Of a stretch of DNA of 64,000 nucleotides, positions 42,342 through 53,089 are shown piece after piece (within the stretch, counting starts at the first letter, position 1; each line of letters opens with the position of its first letter). A program made the position numbers and the translations under genes. The stretch is from assembly GCF_017744395.1 (NCBI RefSeq), contig NZ_JAGIBI010000002.1:558001-622000 (forward strand), written 5' to 3'. Below the pieces are notes generated by a model. The model had not been told where the DNA came from, did not search any database, and was given only the letters and a program-made list of their open reading frames with translations. The stretch is from Herbaspirillum sp. Lineage in GTDB: Bacteria > Pseudomonadota > Gammaproteobacteria > Burkholderiales > Burkholderiaceae_D.

Positions 42342-44146
42342 GGCTTCACGTTCAGCCGCGCCAGCGTGCTTTTCAGGACGTCGTTGTTGGGATCCTTGGC
42401 TTGCACTTCACGCCAGACCTGCCGGGCTTCATCCTGCTTGCCGCGCGTCCACAGCACTTCGCCCAGGTGTACGCCGATTTCCGGATCGGGGCGCAGCGAA
42501 TAGGCCAGGCGCATCTGGGTTTCGGCCTGCTCCAGGCGGCCCATGCGGAATTGGACCCAGCCCAGGCTGTCGGCGATGAAGGCATCCTGCGGCGCCATGT
42601 CGGCCGCCTTCTGGATCAGTTCCAGCGCCTCCGGCAGGCGGATGTTGCGGTCGGCCAGCGAATAGCCCAGCGCGTTGTAGGCGTGCTGGTTGCCGGGCGC
42701 CAGCTTCATCACGCGGCGCAGCGAGCTTTCCATCTCGGTGTAGTTGCCCAGCTTCTCGCTCACCATCGCATAGTCGTACAGCAGGTCGGTGTTGTTGGGG
42801 AAGCGCCCCAGGCCGCCCTTGAGGACGTCGGCCGCTTCCCGGTTGCGGTTGGCGTCGCGCAGCAGCAGCGATTCGGCCTGGATCAGTTGCAGCTGTTCGG
42901 CATCGGTGGCCGATTCGGACTGGGCCGCTTCCAGCGCCTTGCGGGCGCCGTCGATGTCGTTCTTGCGCGCCAGCAGCTGGGCGCGGCGCACCTGGATGTT
43001 GATGTAGCCGTCGGCGCCGAGTTCGGCCTGGTCCAGGTAGCGCAATGCGCCGTCGAGGTCGTTGCGCTCTTCGGCGATGCGCGAGAGCAGCAGGATGGCC
43101 TGGCTCGGGTCGCGATCGTCTTCCGGCTGCGCGGCCAGCACCTGCAGGTAGCGTTTCAGGTAATTTTCGGCATCGTTCAACTGGTCGGTCTGGGCCGACA
43201 GCACGCCCAGCGCGAACAGCGTGGTCGGATCGTCGCCGTCGTCCTTGAGCAGCGTCTCGAACTGGGAACGGGCATCCTTGTAGTTCTTCTGTTCCACCAG
43301 GCTGCGCGCATAGGCTACGCGCACTTCCCGCGAATTCGGGTACTTGCGCAGGAAGTCCGACACCAGCCTGGTGGCTTCCCTGGTATCGGGGGCGACTTGC
43401 GCCGCGGTCAGGATCGCCAGTTCGGAGTCGGGCTTGATCTTCAGCGCCGCGCGCGCTTCGCGCTGCGCATAGGCGGCGTCGCCGGTGTTGAAGGCGCCTT
43501 GCGCCAGCGCCAGATGGGTTTCCATCAGGTCGCCGTAGGGCTGCGTCACTTTTTGCAGGATGGCGAAGCTGGCCTGTTTATCCTTGGCGCGCGCCAGCAG
43601 GCGCTGGATCTGCAGGATCATCGGGCCGCGCGCCTGCGGCGCGGCATCGGCCAGGCGCTGGGTCAGCAGCGGTTCGATCTCGTCGATGCTGTCGGAGAGC
43701 ATGATCAGGCCGAGGTAGTTCTGCAGCGCCTCATCCGAGTGCGGCGCCAGTTCGGTCCACAGGCGCACCGCCACCAGCGCTTCGCTGGGCTGGCGGGCGG
43801 CCACCGCCATCTCGGCGGCGCGCTTGGCCAGGCGCGGATCGCGCGTTTGCTGGGCGGCGGCCAGGATGGTCACATAGGCCGATTGCCACTGGCCGCGCTG
43901 GAAAGCGATCTCGGCCGTCAAGACCTTGTACAGGATGTCTTCGCTCAGTTCGACCGCCGGCAGCGCGTCTTCCTGTTGCTGGGCGCGGGCCTTGGGCGTT
44001 TTCTTGCGGCTGGCCGCGGAGGATTTCGCGAGAGCGGGTTTCTTGTCTTGCGCCGCTTCGGCATTCGCCTTGTCGCCGGACTGCTGGAAGCTTGCGCACG
44101 CGGTCAGCAGCAGGGAACTGGTGAGGAGGGCGAGAGTTTTTTTCAA
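42338..44146 (-). CDS. TPR-repeat lipoprotein
   Basis: Predicted lipoprotein of 602 residues with a signal ending in LLTAC (about 14-18). A Lys/Ala-rich stretch (30-60) is followed by many tetratricopeptide-type helices to the C-terminus (for example YARSLVEQKNYKDARSQFE; YDYAMVSEKLGNYTEMESSL; LGWVQFRMGRLEQAETQM). TPR proteins bind other proteins. A homologue sits before lolB in many betaproteobacteria, which suggests a link to lipoprotein or envelope assembly, but the function is not established. It overlaps lolB by four bases. Confidence 0.9.
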   Translation of the reverse strand: MKKTLALLTSSLLLTACASFQQSGDKANAEAAQDKKPALAKSSAASRKKTPKARAQQQEDALPAVELSEDILYKVLTAEIAFQRGQWQSAYVTILAAAQQTRDPRLAKRAAEMAVAARQPSEALVAVRLWTELAPHSDEALQNYLGLIMLSDSIDEIEPLLTQRLADAAPQARGPMILQIQRLLARAKDKQASFAILQKVTQPYGDLMETHLALAQGAFNTGDAAYAQREARAALKIKPDSELAILTAAQVAPDTREATRLVSDFLRKYPNSREVRVAYARSLVEQKNYKDARSQFETLLKDDGDDPTTLFALGVLSAQTDQLNDAENYLKRYLQVLAAQPEDDRDPSQAILLLSRIAEERNDLDGALRYLDQAELGADGYINIQVRRAQLLARKNDIDGARKALEAAQSESATDAEQLQLIQAESLLLRDANRNREAADVLKGGLGRFPNNTDLLYDYAMVSEKLGNYTEMESSLRRVMKLAPGNQHAYNALGYSLADRNIRLPEALELIQKAADMAPQDAFIADSLGWVQFRMGRLEQAETQMRLAYSLRPDPEIGVHLGEVLWTRGKQDEARQVWREVQAKDPNNDVLKSTLARLNVKP

Positions 44147-44315
44147 GGTCTAGTCCTGAATATTCGGTAAGTTTCGATTTTACGCCCAACGACAATGTGT
44201 TTGCTGTAGGCAGAGTGTAATTCATCCCTGTGCTGAGATAGCGCCTGCGGCCTCGTTTCCGGCATCTGGATTATCATACGGGGCTTCTCATCCGCAGCCT
44301 TACCGACGTAGCCAG

Positions 44316-45137
44316 ATGCCAGAACTGCCAGAAGTTGAAGTCACCCGACGCGGGGTCGCCCCTTATCTAGAGGGGAAGACCGTGACCGGCGTCGTCACCC
44401 GCCACACCGGGCTGCGCTGGCCTTTTCCGGCCGGGCTCGACGCGCTGCTGGCCGGGCGCACCGTGCGCAGCACCAGCCGCCGCGGCAAATACCTGCTGAT
44501 CAATTTCGACCACGGCACCCTGATCGTGCACCTCGGCATGTCCGGCCACCTGCGCATTTTGCCGCCCGGCATCGCCCCGCAGAAGCACGACCACTTCGAC
44601 CTGCTGGTCGGCGGCCAGGTATTGCGGATGACCGATCCGCGGCGCTTCGGCGCGGTGCTCTGGCACGACCTGGCAGACGGCTCGGTCGAAGAGCATATGC
44701 TGCTGCGCAGCCTGGGGCTGGAGCCGCTGGAAGACAAATTCACCGCGCGCGAGCTGTTCCGGCAGACACGCGCGCGTTCGGCGCCGATCAAGCAGGTGCT
44801 GCTGGCCGGCGACATCGTGGTCGGGGTGGGCAACATCTACGCATCGGAAAGCCTGTTCAAGGCGCGCATCAATCCCAAGACGCCGGCCTACAAGATCAGC
44901 CTGGCGCGCTACGAGCGCCTGGTCGATGCCATCCGCGAGACGCTGGCGGCGGCCATCGAGCAAGGCGGCAGCACGCTGCGCGACTTCATCGCCGTCAACG
45001 GCCAGTCCGGCTACTTCCAGCAAAGCTATTTCGTCTATAACCGCGCCGGCCTGGAATGCCGCGTGTGTGGCACGGCTATCCGCCAGATCAAGCAGGGCCA
45101 GCGATCCACCTTCTACTGCGTGAGTTGCCAGAAATGA
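44316..45137 (+). CDS. mutM: Formamidopyrimidine-DNA glycosylase
   Basis: Removes 8-oxoguanine and formamidopyrimidines from DNA. The 273 residues begin with the catalytic PELPEVE (P2, E3 after Met removal). The helix-two-turn-helix region lies near residue 165 ([15 protein letters not shown]). The C-terminus is a Cys4 zinc finger ([24 protein letters not shown] with turns). The stop overlaps the mutY start by four bases, so the two 8-oxoguanine repair enzymes are probably made together. Confidence 0.97.
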   Translation: MPELPEVEVTRRGVAPYLEGKTVTGVVTRHTGLRWPFPAGLDALLAGRTVRSTSRRGKYLLINFDHGTLIVHLGMSGHLRILPPGIAPQKHDHFDLLVGGQVLRMTDPRRFGAVLWHDLADGSVEEHMLLRSLGLEPLEDKFTARELFRQTRARSAPIKQVLLAGDIVVGVGNIYASESLFKARINPKTPAYKISLARYERLVDAIRETLAAAIEQGGSTLRDFIAVNGQSGYFQQSYFVYNRAGLECRVCGTAIRQIKQGQRSTFYCVSCQK

Positions 45138-46270
45138 AGGGCCTGGTTGACAAGCCGCGACGCAAGGGCGCGCCGGTCGATGGCGAGCGTTATGAAGATC
45201 CGTCGTTCTCGGCGGCGGTGATCGCCTGGCAAAAACAGCATGGCCGCCATGCGCTGCCCTGGCAGAACACGCGCGACGCCTATCGCGTGTGGCTGTCGGA
45301 GATCATGCTGCAGCAGACCCAGGTGGCCGCGGTCATCCCTTATTACCAGCGCTTTCTGGAGCGCTGCCCGGATGTGTTCAGCCTGGCGGCGGCGCCTTCC
45401 GAAGACGTGATGGCGCTGTGGAGCGGCCTCGGTTATTACACCCGCGCGCGCAACCTGCACAAGTGTGCGCAGCGCGTGGTCGCCGAATATGGCGGGCGCT
45501 TTCCCGACGATCCCGATTTGCTGGCCGACCTGCCGGGCATCGGCCGTTCCACCGCTGCCGCCATCGCGGCCTTTTCCTACGGTCGGCGCGCCGCCATCCT
45601 GGACGGCAACGTCAAGCGCGTATTCGCGCGCGTGTTCGGCATCGACGGCTATCCCGGCGCCAAGCCGGTCGAAGACAAGCTGTGGCTGCGCGCCGTGGCA
45701 TTGTTGCCGGATGAAGGCATCGAAGCCTACACGCAAGGTTTGATGGATCTCGGCGCCACGCTGTGCGTGCGCGGCACGCCTTCATGCGGCAAATGTCCGC
45801 TGGCCGATCGTTGCGTGGCGCTGGCGCAGGGCCGGGTGGCGGAGCTGCCAGTGAGCAAGCCGAAGAAGGCGGTGCCGGAAAAGGAAACCGTCATGCTGGT
45901 GGTCGCGCACGGCGGCGATGTGCTGCTGGAGCAGCGCCCCGACAGCGGCATCTGGGGCGGTTTGCTGTCGCTGCCGGAAATCGCGGCAGGCGATGCCGAA
46001 CGCTTCGACGCGGCAGTGCGCACTCTGGTCGCGCCCTATGGGGAACTGGAAGGCTGTCGCAAGCTGCAGCCGTTCTCGCACGTCTTCACGCACTTCAAGC
46101 TGCACGTCGCGCCGTTCCAGGTCGCGCTGAAAAGCCGTTCGCAGCGCATCGCGCAACATGCGCTGGTCTGGTATCCGGTGCAAAAGCTGGCTGACGCGCC
46201 GTTGCCGGCGCCGGTGAAGAAGCTGCTGCTTGGGGTATTGCGCAGCGACGACCTGTTGTCGGCGGTCTAG
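45134..46270 (+). CDS. mutY: Adenine DNA glycosylase MutY
   Basis: Removes adenine mispaired with 8-oxoguanine. It has 378 residues. The catalytic Glu lies in [13 protein letters not shown], the helix-hairpin-helix in [15 protein letters not shown], and the conserved Asp region in [11 protein letters not shown]. The [4Fe-4S] ligands are in the pattern C-x6-C-x2-C-x5-C ([17 protein letters not shown]). A C-terminal NUDIX-like domain follows from about 245. I start at the ATG overlapping the mutM stop; this leaves a basic N-terminal extension of about 30 residues compared with E. coli. Its stop is 15 bases from the convergent rapZ. Confidence 0.96.
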   Translation: MKGLVDKPRRKGAPVDGERYEDPSFSAAVIAWQKQHGRHALPWQNTRDAYRVWLSEIMLQQTQVAAVIPYYQRFLERCPDVFSLAAAPSEDVMALWSGLGYYTRARNLHKCAQRVVAEYGGRFPDDPDLLADLPGIGRSTAAAIAAFSYGRRAAILDGNVKRVFARVFGIDGYPGAKPVEDKLWLRAVALLPDEGIEAYTQGLMDLGATLCVRGTPSCGKCPLADRCVALAQGRVAELPVSKPKKAVPEKETVMLVVAHGGDVLLEQRPDSGIWGGLLSLPEIAAGDAERFDAAVRTLVAPYGELEGCRKLQPFSHVFTHFKLHVAPFQVALKSRSQRIAQHALVWYPVQKLADAPLPAPVKKLLLGVLRSDDLLSAV

Positions 46271-46285
46271 GCGGCGCGGGCCGGA

Positions 46286-47149
46286 TCAGTCCAGCTGGCG
46301 ATGCCGGCACACGACCTGTTCGGTGGCGCGGAAATGCCGCGCCAGCTGTTCGGCGATGTAGACCGAGCGGTGCTGGCCGCCGGTGCAGCCGATGGCGACG
46401 GTGAGGTAGCTGCGGTTGTCGTCCTTGAAGGACGGCAGCCATTTCTCCACGAAGCCGCGGATGTCGCCCAGCATGTCGGCCACTTCCTGGTAGCCCGAGA
46501 GGAACTCGATCACCGGATCGTCGCGCCCGGTCAGCGGACGCAGCGCCGCGTCATAGTGCGGGTTGGGCAGCATGCGCACGTCGAACACCAGGTCGGCGTC
46601 CAGCGGCAGGCCGTGCTTGAAGGCGAAGGATTCGAACAGCAGGGTCAGCGGCGAGCGCTCGATGTCCACCAGGCCCTTGATCCAGCGGCGCAGCTTGTTC
46701 GAACTCAATTGCGAGGTGTCGATCACGTGCGCGATTTCCTGCATGTCGCCCAGCATCTCGCGCTCGATGGCGATGCATTCGATCAGCGTCAGGCGGTCGG
46801 CCGGGTTGCGGCCGGGCAGCAGGCGGTGCGACAGCGGATGGCTGCGGCGGGTTTCGGAGAAGCGGGTGATCAGCGCCTCGTCGGAGGCGGTCAGGAAGAA
46901 TACCTTGACGTCGTGGCCGGCAGCCTTGAGCTTGTCGATATCGGTGCGCAGTGTCGCCAGCGAGTCGGCGCTGCGGGCGTCGGTGGCCACGGCCAGCGTG
47001 CTGGCGCCTTCGCGGATGCGGGTGTCGACCAGGTCGCACAGCAGGGCTGGCGGCAGGTTGTCGACGCAGAAATAGCCGGCGTCCTCGAGCACATGCAGTG
47101 CCACCGATTTGCCGGAACCGGAGATGCCGGTGATCAGAACGATTCGCAT
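46286..47149 (-). CDS. rapZ: RNase adapter protein RapZ
   Basis: Nucleotide- and RNA-binding protein that in E. coli directs RNase E to the sRNA GlmZ to control glucosamine-6-phosphate synthase. The 287 residues have Walker A GISGSGKS at 8-15, VDNLPP at 34-39, and a conserved C-terminal domain with [17 protein letters not shown]. It lies directly downstream of hprK and ptsN, the typical PTS-linked context. Confidence 0.96.
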   Translation of the reverse strand: MRIVLITGISGSGKSVALHVLEDAGYFCVDNLPPALLCDLVDTRIREGASTLAVATDARSADSLATLRTDIDKLKAAGHDVKVFFLTASDEALITRFSETRRSHPLSHRLLPGRNPADRLTLIECIAIEREMLGDMQEIAHVIDTSQLSSNKLRRWIKGLVDIERSPLTLLFESFAFKHGLPLDADLVFDVRMLPNPHYDAALRPLTGRDDPVIEFLSGYQEVADMLGDIRGFVEKWLPSFKDDNRSYLTVAIGCTGGQHRSVYIAEQLARHFRATEQVVCRHRQLD

Positions 47150-47216
47150 GCGGACAATGATAACGCATGCGACATGAACGCCGCATGACAGAACAGAGGC
47201 GTCTCGCCGGGCGGGA

Positions 47217-48155
47217 TTATTCTCCGTTCATCGCGCGGCGCTGGCGTTCGATGAATTCCTTGAGGGTGTCGATGCCGCGCAGCTGCAGGATGGTGTTGCG
47301 CACCGCCGCTTCCAGCAGCACCGCGATGTTGCGGCCGGCGGCAACGGGGATCACCACCTTGCGGATCGGCAGGCCCAGCACTTCCTCGTATTGCGCATCC
47401 AGCGGCAGGCGTTCGTAGTTCTCTTCCAGCGTGCTGCGGCGGACCAGGTGCACGATCAGCTTCAGGCGCATCTTGCGGCGCACCGCGGTCTCGCCGAAGA
47501 TGGCCTTGATGTCCAGGAGGCCCAGGCCGCGCACTTCCAGCAGGTTCTGCAGCAACGGCGGGCAACGGCCTTCGATCATGTTGGGGGCGATGCGCGCGAA
47601 CTCCACCGCGTCGTCGGCCACCAGGCCGTGGCTGCGCGAAATCAGTTCCAGCCCCAGTTCGCTCTTGCCCAGGCCGGATTCGCCGGTGATCAGCACGCCC
47701 ACGCCCAGCACATCCATGAACACGCCGTGCATGGTGATCTGCTGGGCCAGTTTCTTGGACAGGTAGACGCGCAGGTAGTCGATCACCTGCGCCGCCGGCA
47801 GCGGGGTCGAAAACAGCGGGATGTTCTTCTCGTCGCACACCGCGAGGATGTCAGGCGGCGTCGACAATCCTTGCGCGATGATGAAGGCGGGCGGCTCGCC
47901 GGCCACCAGCTCGGAGGTCTGGTAGGCGCGCGAGGTGTTGGACAGGCGCTGGTAATACTCGACTTCCTGGTGCCCGAAGACCTGGATGCGGCCGGGGTGG
48001 ATCAGGTTGAGGTGGCCGACCTGGTCGGCGGCCGAGACCGCGTCGCCGGAGATCAGGCGTTCGCCGCCAGGGAAACCGGCGAACCAGCCCAATTGCAGGG
48101 ATTCGCGGTTTTCTTCATAGAGCTGCTGTATCGACAGCGCGGAGTAATGGGGCAT
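47217..48155 (-). CDS. hprK: HPr kinase/phosphorylase
   Basis: Phosphorylates HPr on a serine and also removes the phosphate. In betaproteobacteria it is linked to a partial PTS and ptsN. The 312 residues have an N-terminal regulatory domain (1-130), the P-loop [14 protein letters not shown] near 155, and the HprK family signature with [14 protein letters not shown] near 205. It follows ptsN by about 50 bases and precedes rapZ. Confidence 0.97.
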   Translation of the reverse strand: MPHYSALSIQQLYEENRESLQLGWFAGFPGGERLISGDAVSAADQVGHLNLIHPGRIQVFGHQEVEYYQRLSNTSRAYQTSELVAGEPPAFIIAQGLSTPPDILAVCDEKNIPLFSTPLPAAQVIDYLRVYLSKKLAQQITMHGVFMDVLGVGVLITGESGLGKSELGLELISRSHGLVADDAVEFARIAPNMIEGRCPPLLQNLLEVRGLGLLDIKAIFGETAVRRKMRLKLIVHLVRRSTLEENYERLPLDAQYEEVLGLPIRKVVIPVAAGRNIAVLLEAAVRNTILQLRGIDTLKEFIERQRRAMNGE

Positions 48156-48206
48156 GTAGATCCGATTCTGCTGGCAGAGGTGGGCAAGGGACGGCCAGGG
48201 CGCGCT

Positions 48207-48680
48207 CTACCCTGCTTTTTCCAGAGACGGTTGCCAGGTCACGATACGGGAATGCACCGTTGCGCTGTCGGGTTCGGCGGTCAGCTCGTTGCGGAAGGCG
48301 TCGTCGGAAAACATCTCGGCGATCTCGGAGAGGATTTCCAGGTGCTGCTGCGTGACATGGTCAGGGATCAGCAGGAACACCAGCAGCTTGACCGGTTGCC
48401 CGTCGGGGGATTCGAACGGGATCGGGTCTGCCAGCCGCATGAACAAGGCCAGCGGCGCCTTGAGGCCCTTGATGCGCCCATGCGGGACTGCGACGCCATG
48501 GCCAAGCCCGGTCGAACCGAGGCGCTCCCGCGCAAACAGGTTTTCGGAAACGGTGGAGCGGGCGATGCCGCAGTTGTTTTCGAATGTCAGGCCGGCTTGT
48601 TCGAAAGCTCTTTTTTTGCTGGAGACTTCCAGGTCCAGAACGACATTTTCTGGAGACAGGATTTTTGCAAGATTAGTCAT
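48207..48680 (-). CDS. ptsN: Nitrogen-regulatory PTS EIIA component PtsN
   Basis: EIIA-Ntr protein, a phospho-acceptor of the nitrogen PTS that regulates K+ transport and other systems. The 157 residues show the EIIA fold and the active-site His in GHGVAVPHGRI. I take the ATG of MTNLAKILSPEN; a TTG three codons earlier is possible. In many betaproteobacteria ptsN lies beside hpf and rpoN. Here the upstream neighbour is pagP, and rpoN lies 47 kb away at the other end of the window. Confidence 0.94.
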   Translation of the reverse strand: MTNLAKILSPENVVLDLEVSSKKRAFEQAGLTFENNCGIARSTVSENLFARERLGSTGLGHGVAVPHGRIKGLKAPLALFMRLADPIPFESPDGQPVKLLVFLLIPDHVTQQHLEILSEIAEMFSDDAFRNELTAEPDSATVHSRIVTWQPSLEKAG

Positions 48681-48896
48681 GACGCTCAAAGAATTACTAC
48701 AGGGGTGGTACTTTGAGCAGGATTATAGGCTTGTTTGGGAACCCCGCAATGCTCTGGAAGCGTGAAACAACGGGGGAATTTGACCAGACCGGCGGGATTT
48801 GAAGCGAGCTGGGGGATTTCCCCGGGAAATCAGGCGGAAGTTGTTGAAAATCAAGTCTTTCCGCCCTTGTCCCGGCCGCGCGGGGCCGGGCCGGCT

Positions 48897-49520
48897 TTAC
48901 ATTTCGATGCGGCCGAAAATCAGCAAGACGTCGCCGTTGTTCTTGTTGGCACTCAGGCGCGGCACGTAGGCGAACATCAGCTTGCCTTTCTTGGTGCCGA
49001 TGGAGGCCAGCGGCAGCGGTACCGGGAAGGGGATGCTGTTGAAGTAGTCCTGGCGGCTCATGAGCATGGCGGTGCCACCCAGGCCGAGCTCCAGTCCGGT
49101 GTGCGCAATCGGGAACACCCATTCATAGGCATAGCCGGCCATGTATTGCGGATGGCGGTGGGAGTCCTTGATCACCAGGCCGTACAGCGATTCGTCGTCG
49201 CCCTTCTCGTTGCGCAGGGTCTTGCCGTAACCCAGGCCCCAGGCATGCTCGTTGAGCTCGTTCAGTTTTTCCTTGGTGTAGGTGCCGCGTCCATGGTGCG
49301 CCACGCCGGACAGGTAGATGGCGTCGTCGCCCTTGTCCCAGATGTTGGAGACATGGTCCTTGGTGCTTTGCCACAGGCTGTTCTGGTTGTCGTCGGCATG
49401 CGCGGCCAGCGGCATGCTCAAGGCGCAGGCGGCAGCGACGGCGGCAAGCAGGCCGGCCTTGTTGCGGCGGCTGGAATGGAATGAAGAAGAGGCGCCGTGG
49501 CGCGGGATGGTGTTTGTCAT
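48897..49520 (-). CDS. pagP: Lipid A palmitoyltransferase PagP
   Basis: Outer-membrane enzyme that moves a palmitate from a phospholipid to lipid A, giving resistance to cationic peptides. It has 207 residues. The signal peptide is in the first 45 residues (with an unusually long N-region, LAAVAAACALSMPLAAHA). The eight-strand barrel domain follows, aligning with E. coli PagP at GVAHHGRGTY (catalytic His), KDSHRHPQYMAGY (catalytic Asp-Ser pair), LGLGGTAMLMSRQDY and FPVPLPLASIG. A long upstream region with three hairpins precedes it. It is the second candidate lipid A modifier in the window. Confidence 0.93.
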   Translation of the reverse strand: MTNTIPRHGASSSFHSSRRNKAGLLAAVAAACALSMPLAAHADDNQNSLWQSTKDHVSNIWDKGDDAIYLSGVAHHGRGTYTKEKLNELNEHAWGLGYGKTLRNEKGDDESLYGLVIKDSHRHPQYMAGYAYEWVFPIAHTGLELGLGGTAMLMSRQDYFNSIPFPVPLPLASIGTKKGKLMFAYVPRLSANKNNGDVLLIFGRIEM

Positions 49521-49863
49521 ATTTATTGTCCGATGGGCCAATCCTCCGCGGGCCGGGGCCGGGAAGATGGCTGCATGTTGCTGATTGATCGGTGTTTTGT
49601 TTCGGCAGTCACTGCCGAAACGCGATGAGTGCCGTGAAGACAGGCATTTTCAGGGAAAAATTCCCTGACGGCTCCGTTTTACCTGGGCAATTTGTTACGA
49701 ATGTGCAGGTTGCGTCGCCGGCGGTTGAACCCGGTGGCTGCCGCAAGCATGCGCTTGCGGCAAATTCCTCCGACATTTTAGCGTTTACCGGCGGCAAGAA
49801 TCTGTAACAATTTATTGACGGATATTTGCCGCGAAACGAATCGTTCCGTGCCTTTGCCGGCAC
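49521..49863. other. pagP upstream region with three hairpins
   Basis: 343 bases without a gene, between queF and pagP. Three perfect hairpins occur: TTTCGGCAG / CTGCCGAAA (49600-49620), CAGGGAA / TTCCCTG (49651-49667) and TGCCGCAAGC / GCTTGCGGCA (49739-49762). None has a T-run on the minus strand that would mark a strong terminator. A clear PhoP direct repeat was not found. The queF transcript must end here and the pagP promoter must lie here. Confidence 0.6.
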
Positions 49864-50724
49864 TTACTGGCGCGCGTTGCGCAACTGCGAAGGCGCGTGG
49901 CCGCTGGAGAAATTGCTGCGCCAGGGATTGATGTCCAGGCCGCCGCGGCGCGTATAGCGCGCGTAGACCGCCAGTTTCTGCGGTTTGCACTGGCGCATGA
50001 CGTCGATAAAGATGCGCTCCACGCACTGCTCATGGAACTCGTTGTGCTCGCGAAAGCCGATGATGTATTTCAGCAGCCTTTCCTGGTCGATCGGCGCGCC
50101 CACGTAGTGGATCTGCACGCTGCCCCAGTCGGGCTGGCCGGTCACCGGGCAGTTCGATTTGAGCAGGTGCGAAACGAAGGTTTCCTCCACAGTGGCTTCG
50201 TCCTGGCTGGCGCGCAGGATGCTGCCGTCAGGATGGGACGATGCCTCGATTTCCACATCCAGGCGGTCGAGCGGCAGGCCGCCCAGTTCGCCGAATTGCA
50301 ACTGGCCGAATTGCGCCGGTTCGGTCAGTGCTACCTGCACCGGGGCGCCGGCCGCGGCCGACAGGTCGGTGCGCAGTTTTTCCAGCAACTGCGCCGAGCT
50401 TTCCAGGCGTTCCTGGTTGAACGAATTCAGATACAGCTTGAACGACTTCGACTCGATGATGTTGGGCGAGTCGGCCGGCACCGTAAAGGTGGCGATGGCG
50501 ATCTGCGGCTTGCCGCGCAGGTTCAGCCACGAGATTTCGTAGGCGGTCCAGATGTCCACGCCGAAAAAGGGCAGGGTGCCGGCGATCTGCAGTTCGGCGC
50601 GCTTGGGCGCGCGCGGGATCGGGAACAGCAGCGACGGATCGTAACGGTCGGGATAGGCCGAGCTCTTGCCCAGCGGCGAGGTTTCCGGCGAGTGGCCGGA
50701 AGCGGACGGGTTTGGCTTGTCCAT
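49864..50724 (-). CDS. queF: NADPH-dependent 7-cyano-7-deazaguanine reductase QueF
   Basis: Reduces preQ0 to preQ1 in queuosine synthesis. The 286 residues represent the long, two-domain QueF form: an N-terminal half ([29 protein letters not shown]) and a C-terminal half with the catalytic Cys in [14 protein letters not shown] and the [11 protein letters not shown] block. I take the ATG preceded by AGGAGA; an upstream in-frame start lacks a site. No other queuosine gene is in the window. Confidence 0.95.
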   Translation of the reverse strand: MDKPNPSASGHSPETSPLGKSSAYPDRYDPSLLFPIPRAPKRAELQIAGTLPFFGVDIWTAYEISWLNLRGKPQIAIATFTVPADSPNIIESKSFKLYLNSFNQERLESSAQLLEKLRTDLSAAAGAPVQVALTEPAQFGQLQFGELGGLPLDRLDVEIEASSHPDGSILRASQDEATVEETFVSHLLKSNCPVTGQPDWGSVQIHYVGAPIDQERLLKYIIGFREHNEFHEQCVERIFIDVMRQCKPQKLAVYARYTRRGGLDINPWRSNFSSGHAPSQLRNARQ

Positions 50725-50783
50725 ATGATTTCTCCTGCGATGTTGCCGCGGCATCGCGATGGCGAGGCCGCGGCGCCCGGAAT

Positions 50784-52322
50784 TTATCCGAGGAACAGCT
50801 TGTACAACGGGTTCTTGGTTTCATCCCAGTGACGGTAGCCGAGCTGGGCCAGGAAGGAGCGGAACTCCTTCATGTCCTTCTTCGGCACCTGCACGCCGAC
50901 CAGGATGCGGCCGACGTCGCCGCCCTGGTTGCGGTAGTGGAACAGGCTGATGTTCCAGTTCGGGTTCATGCTGCTGAGGAACTTCATCAGCGCGCCCGGA
51001 CGCTCGGGGAATTCGAAGCGGTACAGCAGCTCGTTGCCCGCCAGGTCGCTCTTGCCGCCGACCAGGTGGCGGATGTGCACCTTGGCCAGCTCATCGTGCG
51101 TCAGGTCCAGTACGCCGAATCCGGCCTTCTCGAAGTTGCGCGCGATCTTGCCGGATTCGTCGGCGCTGCCGATCTGGATGCCGACGAACACGTGCGCGGA
51201 CTTGGCGTCGCTGATGCGGTAGTTGAATTCGGTGACGTTGCGCGGGCCGACGGTTTCGCAGAAGCGGCGGAAGCTGCCGCGCTCTTCGGGAATGGTCACC
51301 GCGAACACCGCTTCGCGCGCCTCGCCGACGTCGGCCATCTCGGCCACGAAGCGCAGGCGGTCGAAGTTCATGTTGGCGCCGCAGGCGATGGTCACCAGCG
51401 ACTGGCCCTTGACCGGGTGCTTGCTGCCCTTGGCGCGTTCCACATACGCCTTGGCGCCGGCCACGGCCAGCGCGCCGGCCGGCTCGACGATGCTGCGGGT
51501 GTCCTGGAAGATGTCCTTGATGGCGGTACAGACGGCGTCGGTGTCGACGATGATGATGTCGTCGACATACTTCTTGGCCAGGCGGAAGGTTTCCTCGCCC
51601 ACCAGTTTGACGGCGGTGCCGTCGGAGAACAGGCCGACGTCCGGCAGCGCCACGCGGCGGCCGGCTTTCAGGCTGCGCGCCATGGCGTCGGAGTCGGCGG
51701 TCTGAACGCCGATGATCTTGATGTCCGGGCGCACCGCCTTGACGTAGGCCGCCACGCCCGAAATCAGGCCGCCGCCGCCGATGGCCACGAAGATGGCGTG
51801 GATCGGATCGGGATGCTGGCGCAGGATTTCCATCGCCACCGTGCCCTGGCCGGCGATCACGTAAGGGTCGTCGAACGGGTGGACGAAGGTCAGCTTGTGC
51901 TTCTTCTCCAGCGTCAGCGCGTGGTTGTAGGCGTCGGTGAACGAGTCGCCGAACAGCACCACCTCGCCGCCGCGCGCCTTGACGGCGTCGATCTTCACCT
52001 GCGGCGTGGTGGTCGGCATCACGATCACGGCGCGGCAGCCCAGCTTGGCCGCGGACAGCGCCACGCCTTGCGCGTGGTTGCCGGCCGAGGCGCAGATCAC
52101 GCCACGCTTCAATTGCGCCGGCGGCAGGTGCGCCATCTTGTTGTAGGCGCCGCGCAGCTTGAAGCTGAATACGCTCTGCATGTCTTCGCGCTTGAAGTAA
52201 ATTCGATTATCAATCCGTTGCGACAGCGTGTTGGCCAGTTCGAGTGGCGTTTCTTGGGCGACGTCGTAGACGCGGGCGGTCAGGATTTTCTGGAGATAAT
52301 CGTTATTACTCATTTTGGTCAT
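50784..52322 (-). CDS. ilvA: Threonine ammonia-lyase, biosynthetic
   Basis: Converts threonine to 2-oxobutanoate, the first step of isoleucine synthesis. The 512 residues carry the PLP Lys in SVFSKLRGAY-like context ([13 protein letters not shown]), the PLP-phosphate loop GGGGLISG, and two C-terminal ACT-like regulatory domains (about 330-512), which mark the feedback-inhibited biosynthetic form. I take the ATG of [10 protein letters not shown]; the second Met three codons on is equally possible. The long in-frame extension upstream is not protein-like. Confidence 0.96.
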   Translation of the reverse strand: MTKMSNNDYLQKILTARVYDVAQETPLELANTLSQRIDNRIYFKREDMQSVFSFKLRGAYNKMAHLPPAQLKRGVICASAGNHAQGVALSAAKLGCRAVIVMPTTTPQVKIDAVKARGGEVVLFGDSFTDAYNHALTLEKKHKLTFVHPFDDPYVIAGQGTVAMEILRQHPDPIHAIFVAIGGGGLISGVAAYVKAVRPDIKIIGVQTADSDAMARSLKAGRRVALPDVGLFSDGTAVKLVGEETFRLAKKYVDDIIIVDTDAVCTAIKDIFQDTRSIVEPAGALAVAGAKAYVERAKGSKHPVKGQSLVTIACGANMNFDRLRFVAEMADVGEAREAVFAVTIPEERGSFRRFCETVGPRNVTEFNYRISDAKSAHVFVGIQIGSADESGKIARNFEKAGFGVLDLTHDELAKVHIRHLVGGKSDLAGNELLYRFEFPERPGALMKFLSSMNPNWNISLFHYRNQGGDVGRILVGVQVPKKDMKEFRSFLAQLGYRHWDETKNPLYKLFLG

Positions 52323-52593
52323 GAAGAATGGCGTTTCAGCGCAGTCATAGAATGAAAAGATGGTGGGGAAAACGGCTTGGTAAGCCGGAGTCGGGCTCCT
52401 CCCGCATGCGGCAGGCGATAGCCGGCCGGCGCGGGGGAACTGATCATTATAATGGAGCCGCGTTGCCTGCCAACTTCTTGATATGCGCCGTTGCGGCACA
52501 GGCTAGAATGCGGGCTTCGCCATTTGCCGCGGCAGGGCCGCCGGCACGTTTCCATCCGGACTTCCGGCCGCCGACAATCCATATCTCGCCCGC

Positions 52594-53085
52594 ATGATCG
52601 AATCCGCCATCCTCTGGCTCCTGAATGTCCTCGCCGTTCCCACCGTTGGCCTGACTTCCGTCTTCCTTATCAGCTTCATTTCCGCGACCCTGCTGCCGCT
52701 CGGTTCGGAGCCGGCGGTGTTCGCCGTCATCAAGGCCAATCCGGAGCTGTTCTGGCCGGTGATCCTGGTGGCCACGGTCGGCAACACGCTGGGCGGCGTG
52801 GTGGATTACTGGATGGGCTACGGCGCCAAGCAGGCTTTCGCCAAGGAACGCTCGACGCGCTGGTTCCACTGGCTGGAGCGCTTCGGCCCCAAGACCATGC
52901 TTTTGGCCTGGCTGCCGGGCATCGGCGACCCGATCTGCACGCTGGCCGGCTGGCTGCGCCTGCCGTTCTGGCCTTCGGTCGTCTACATGGCGATCGGCAA
53001 GTTCCTGCGCTATATCGCGATGACCTGGCTGTTGATGAATGTGCCTGACGGCTTCTGGCGCAGCGTGGCGGACTGGTTGGCCTGA
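52594..53085 (+). CDS. YqaA family membrane protein (small DedA-like)
   Basis: Inner-membrane protein of 163 residues with four or five helices. It resembles E. coli YqaA and the SNARE-associated/DedA superfamily: LISFISATLLPLGSEP, VGNTLGGVVDYWMGYG and LLAWLPGIGDPICTLAGWLR, the last matching the G-x-x-P of the re-entrant loop. DedA relatives are lipid flippases or transporters. The specific role of this subgroup is unknown. It converges on two very small minus-strand genes. Confidence 0.88.
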   Translation: MIESAILWLLNVLAVPTVGLTSVFLISFISATLLPLGSEPAVFAVIKANPELFWPVILVATVGNTLGGVVDYWMGYGAKQAFAKERSTRWFHWLERFGPKTMLLAWLPGIGDPICTLAGWLRLPFWPSVVYMAIGKFLRYIAMTWLLMNVPDGFWRSVADWLA

Positions 53086-53089
53086 GCGC

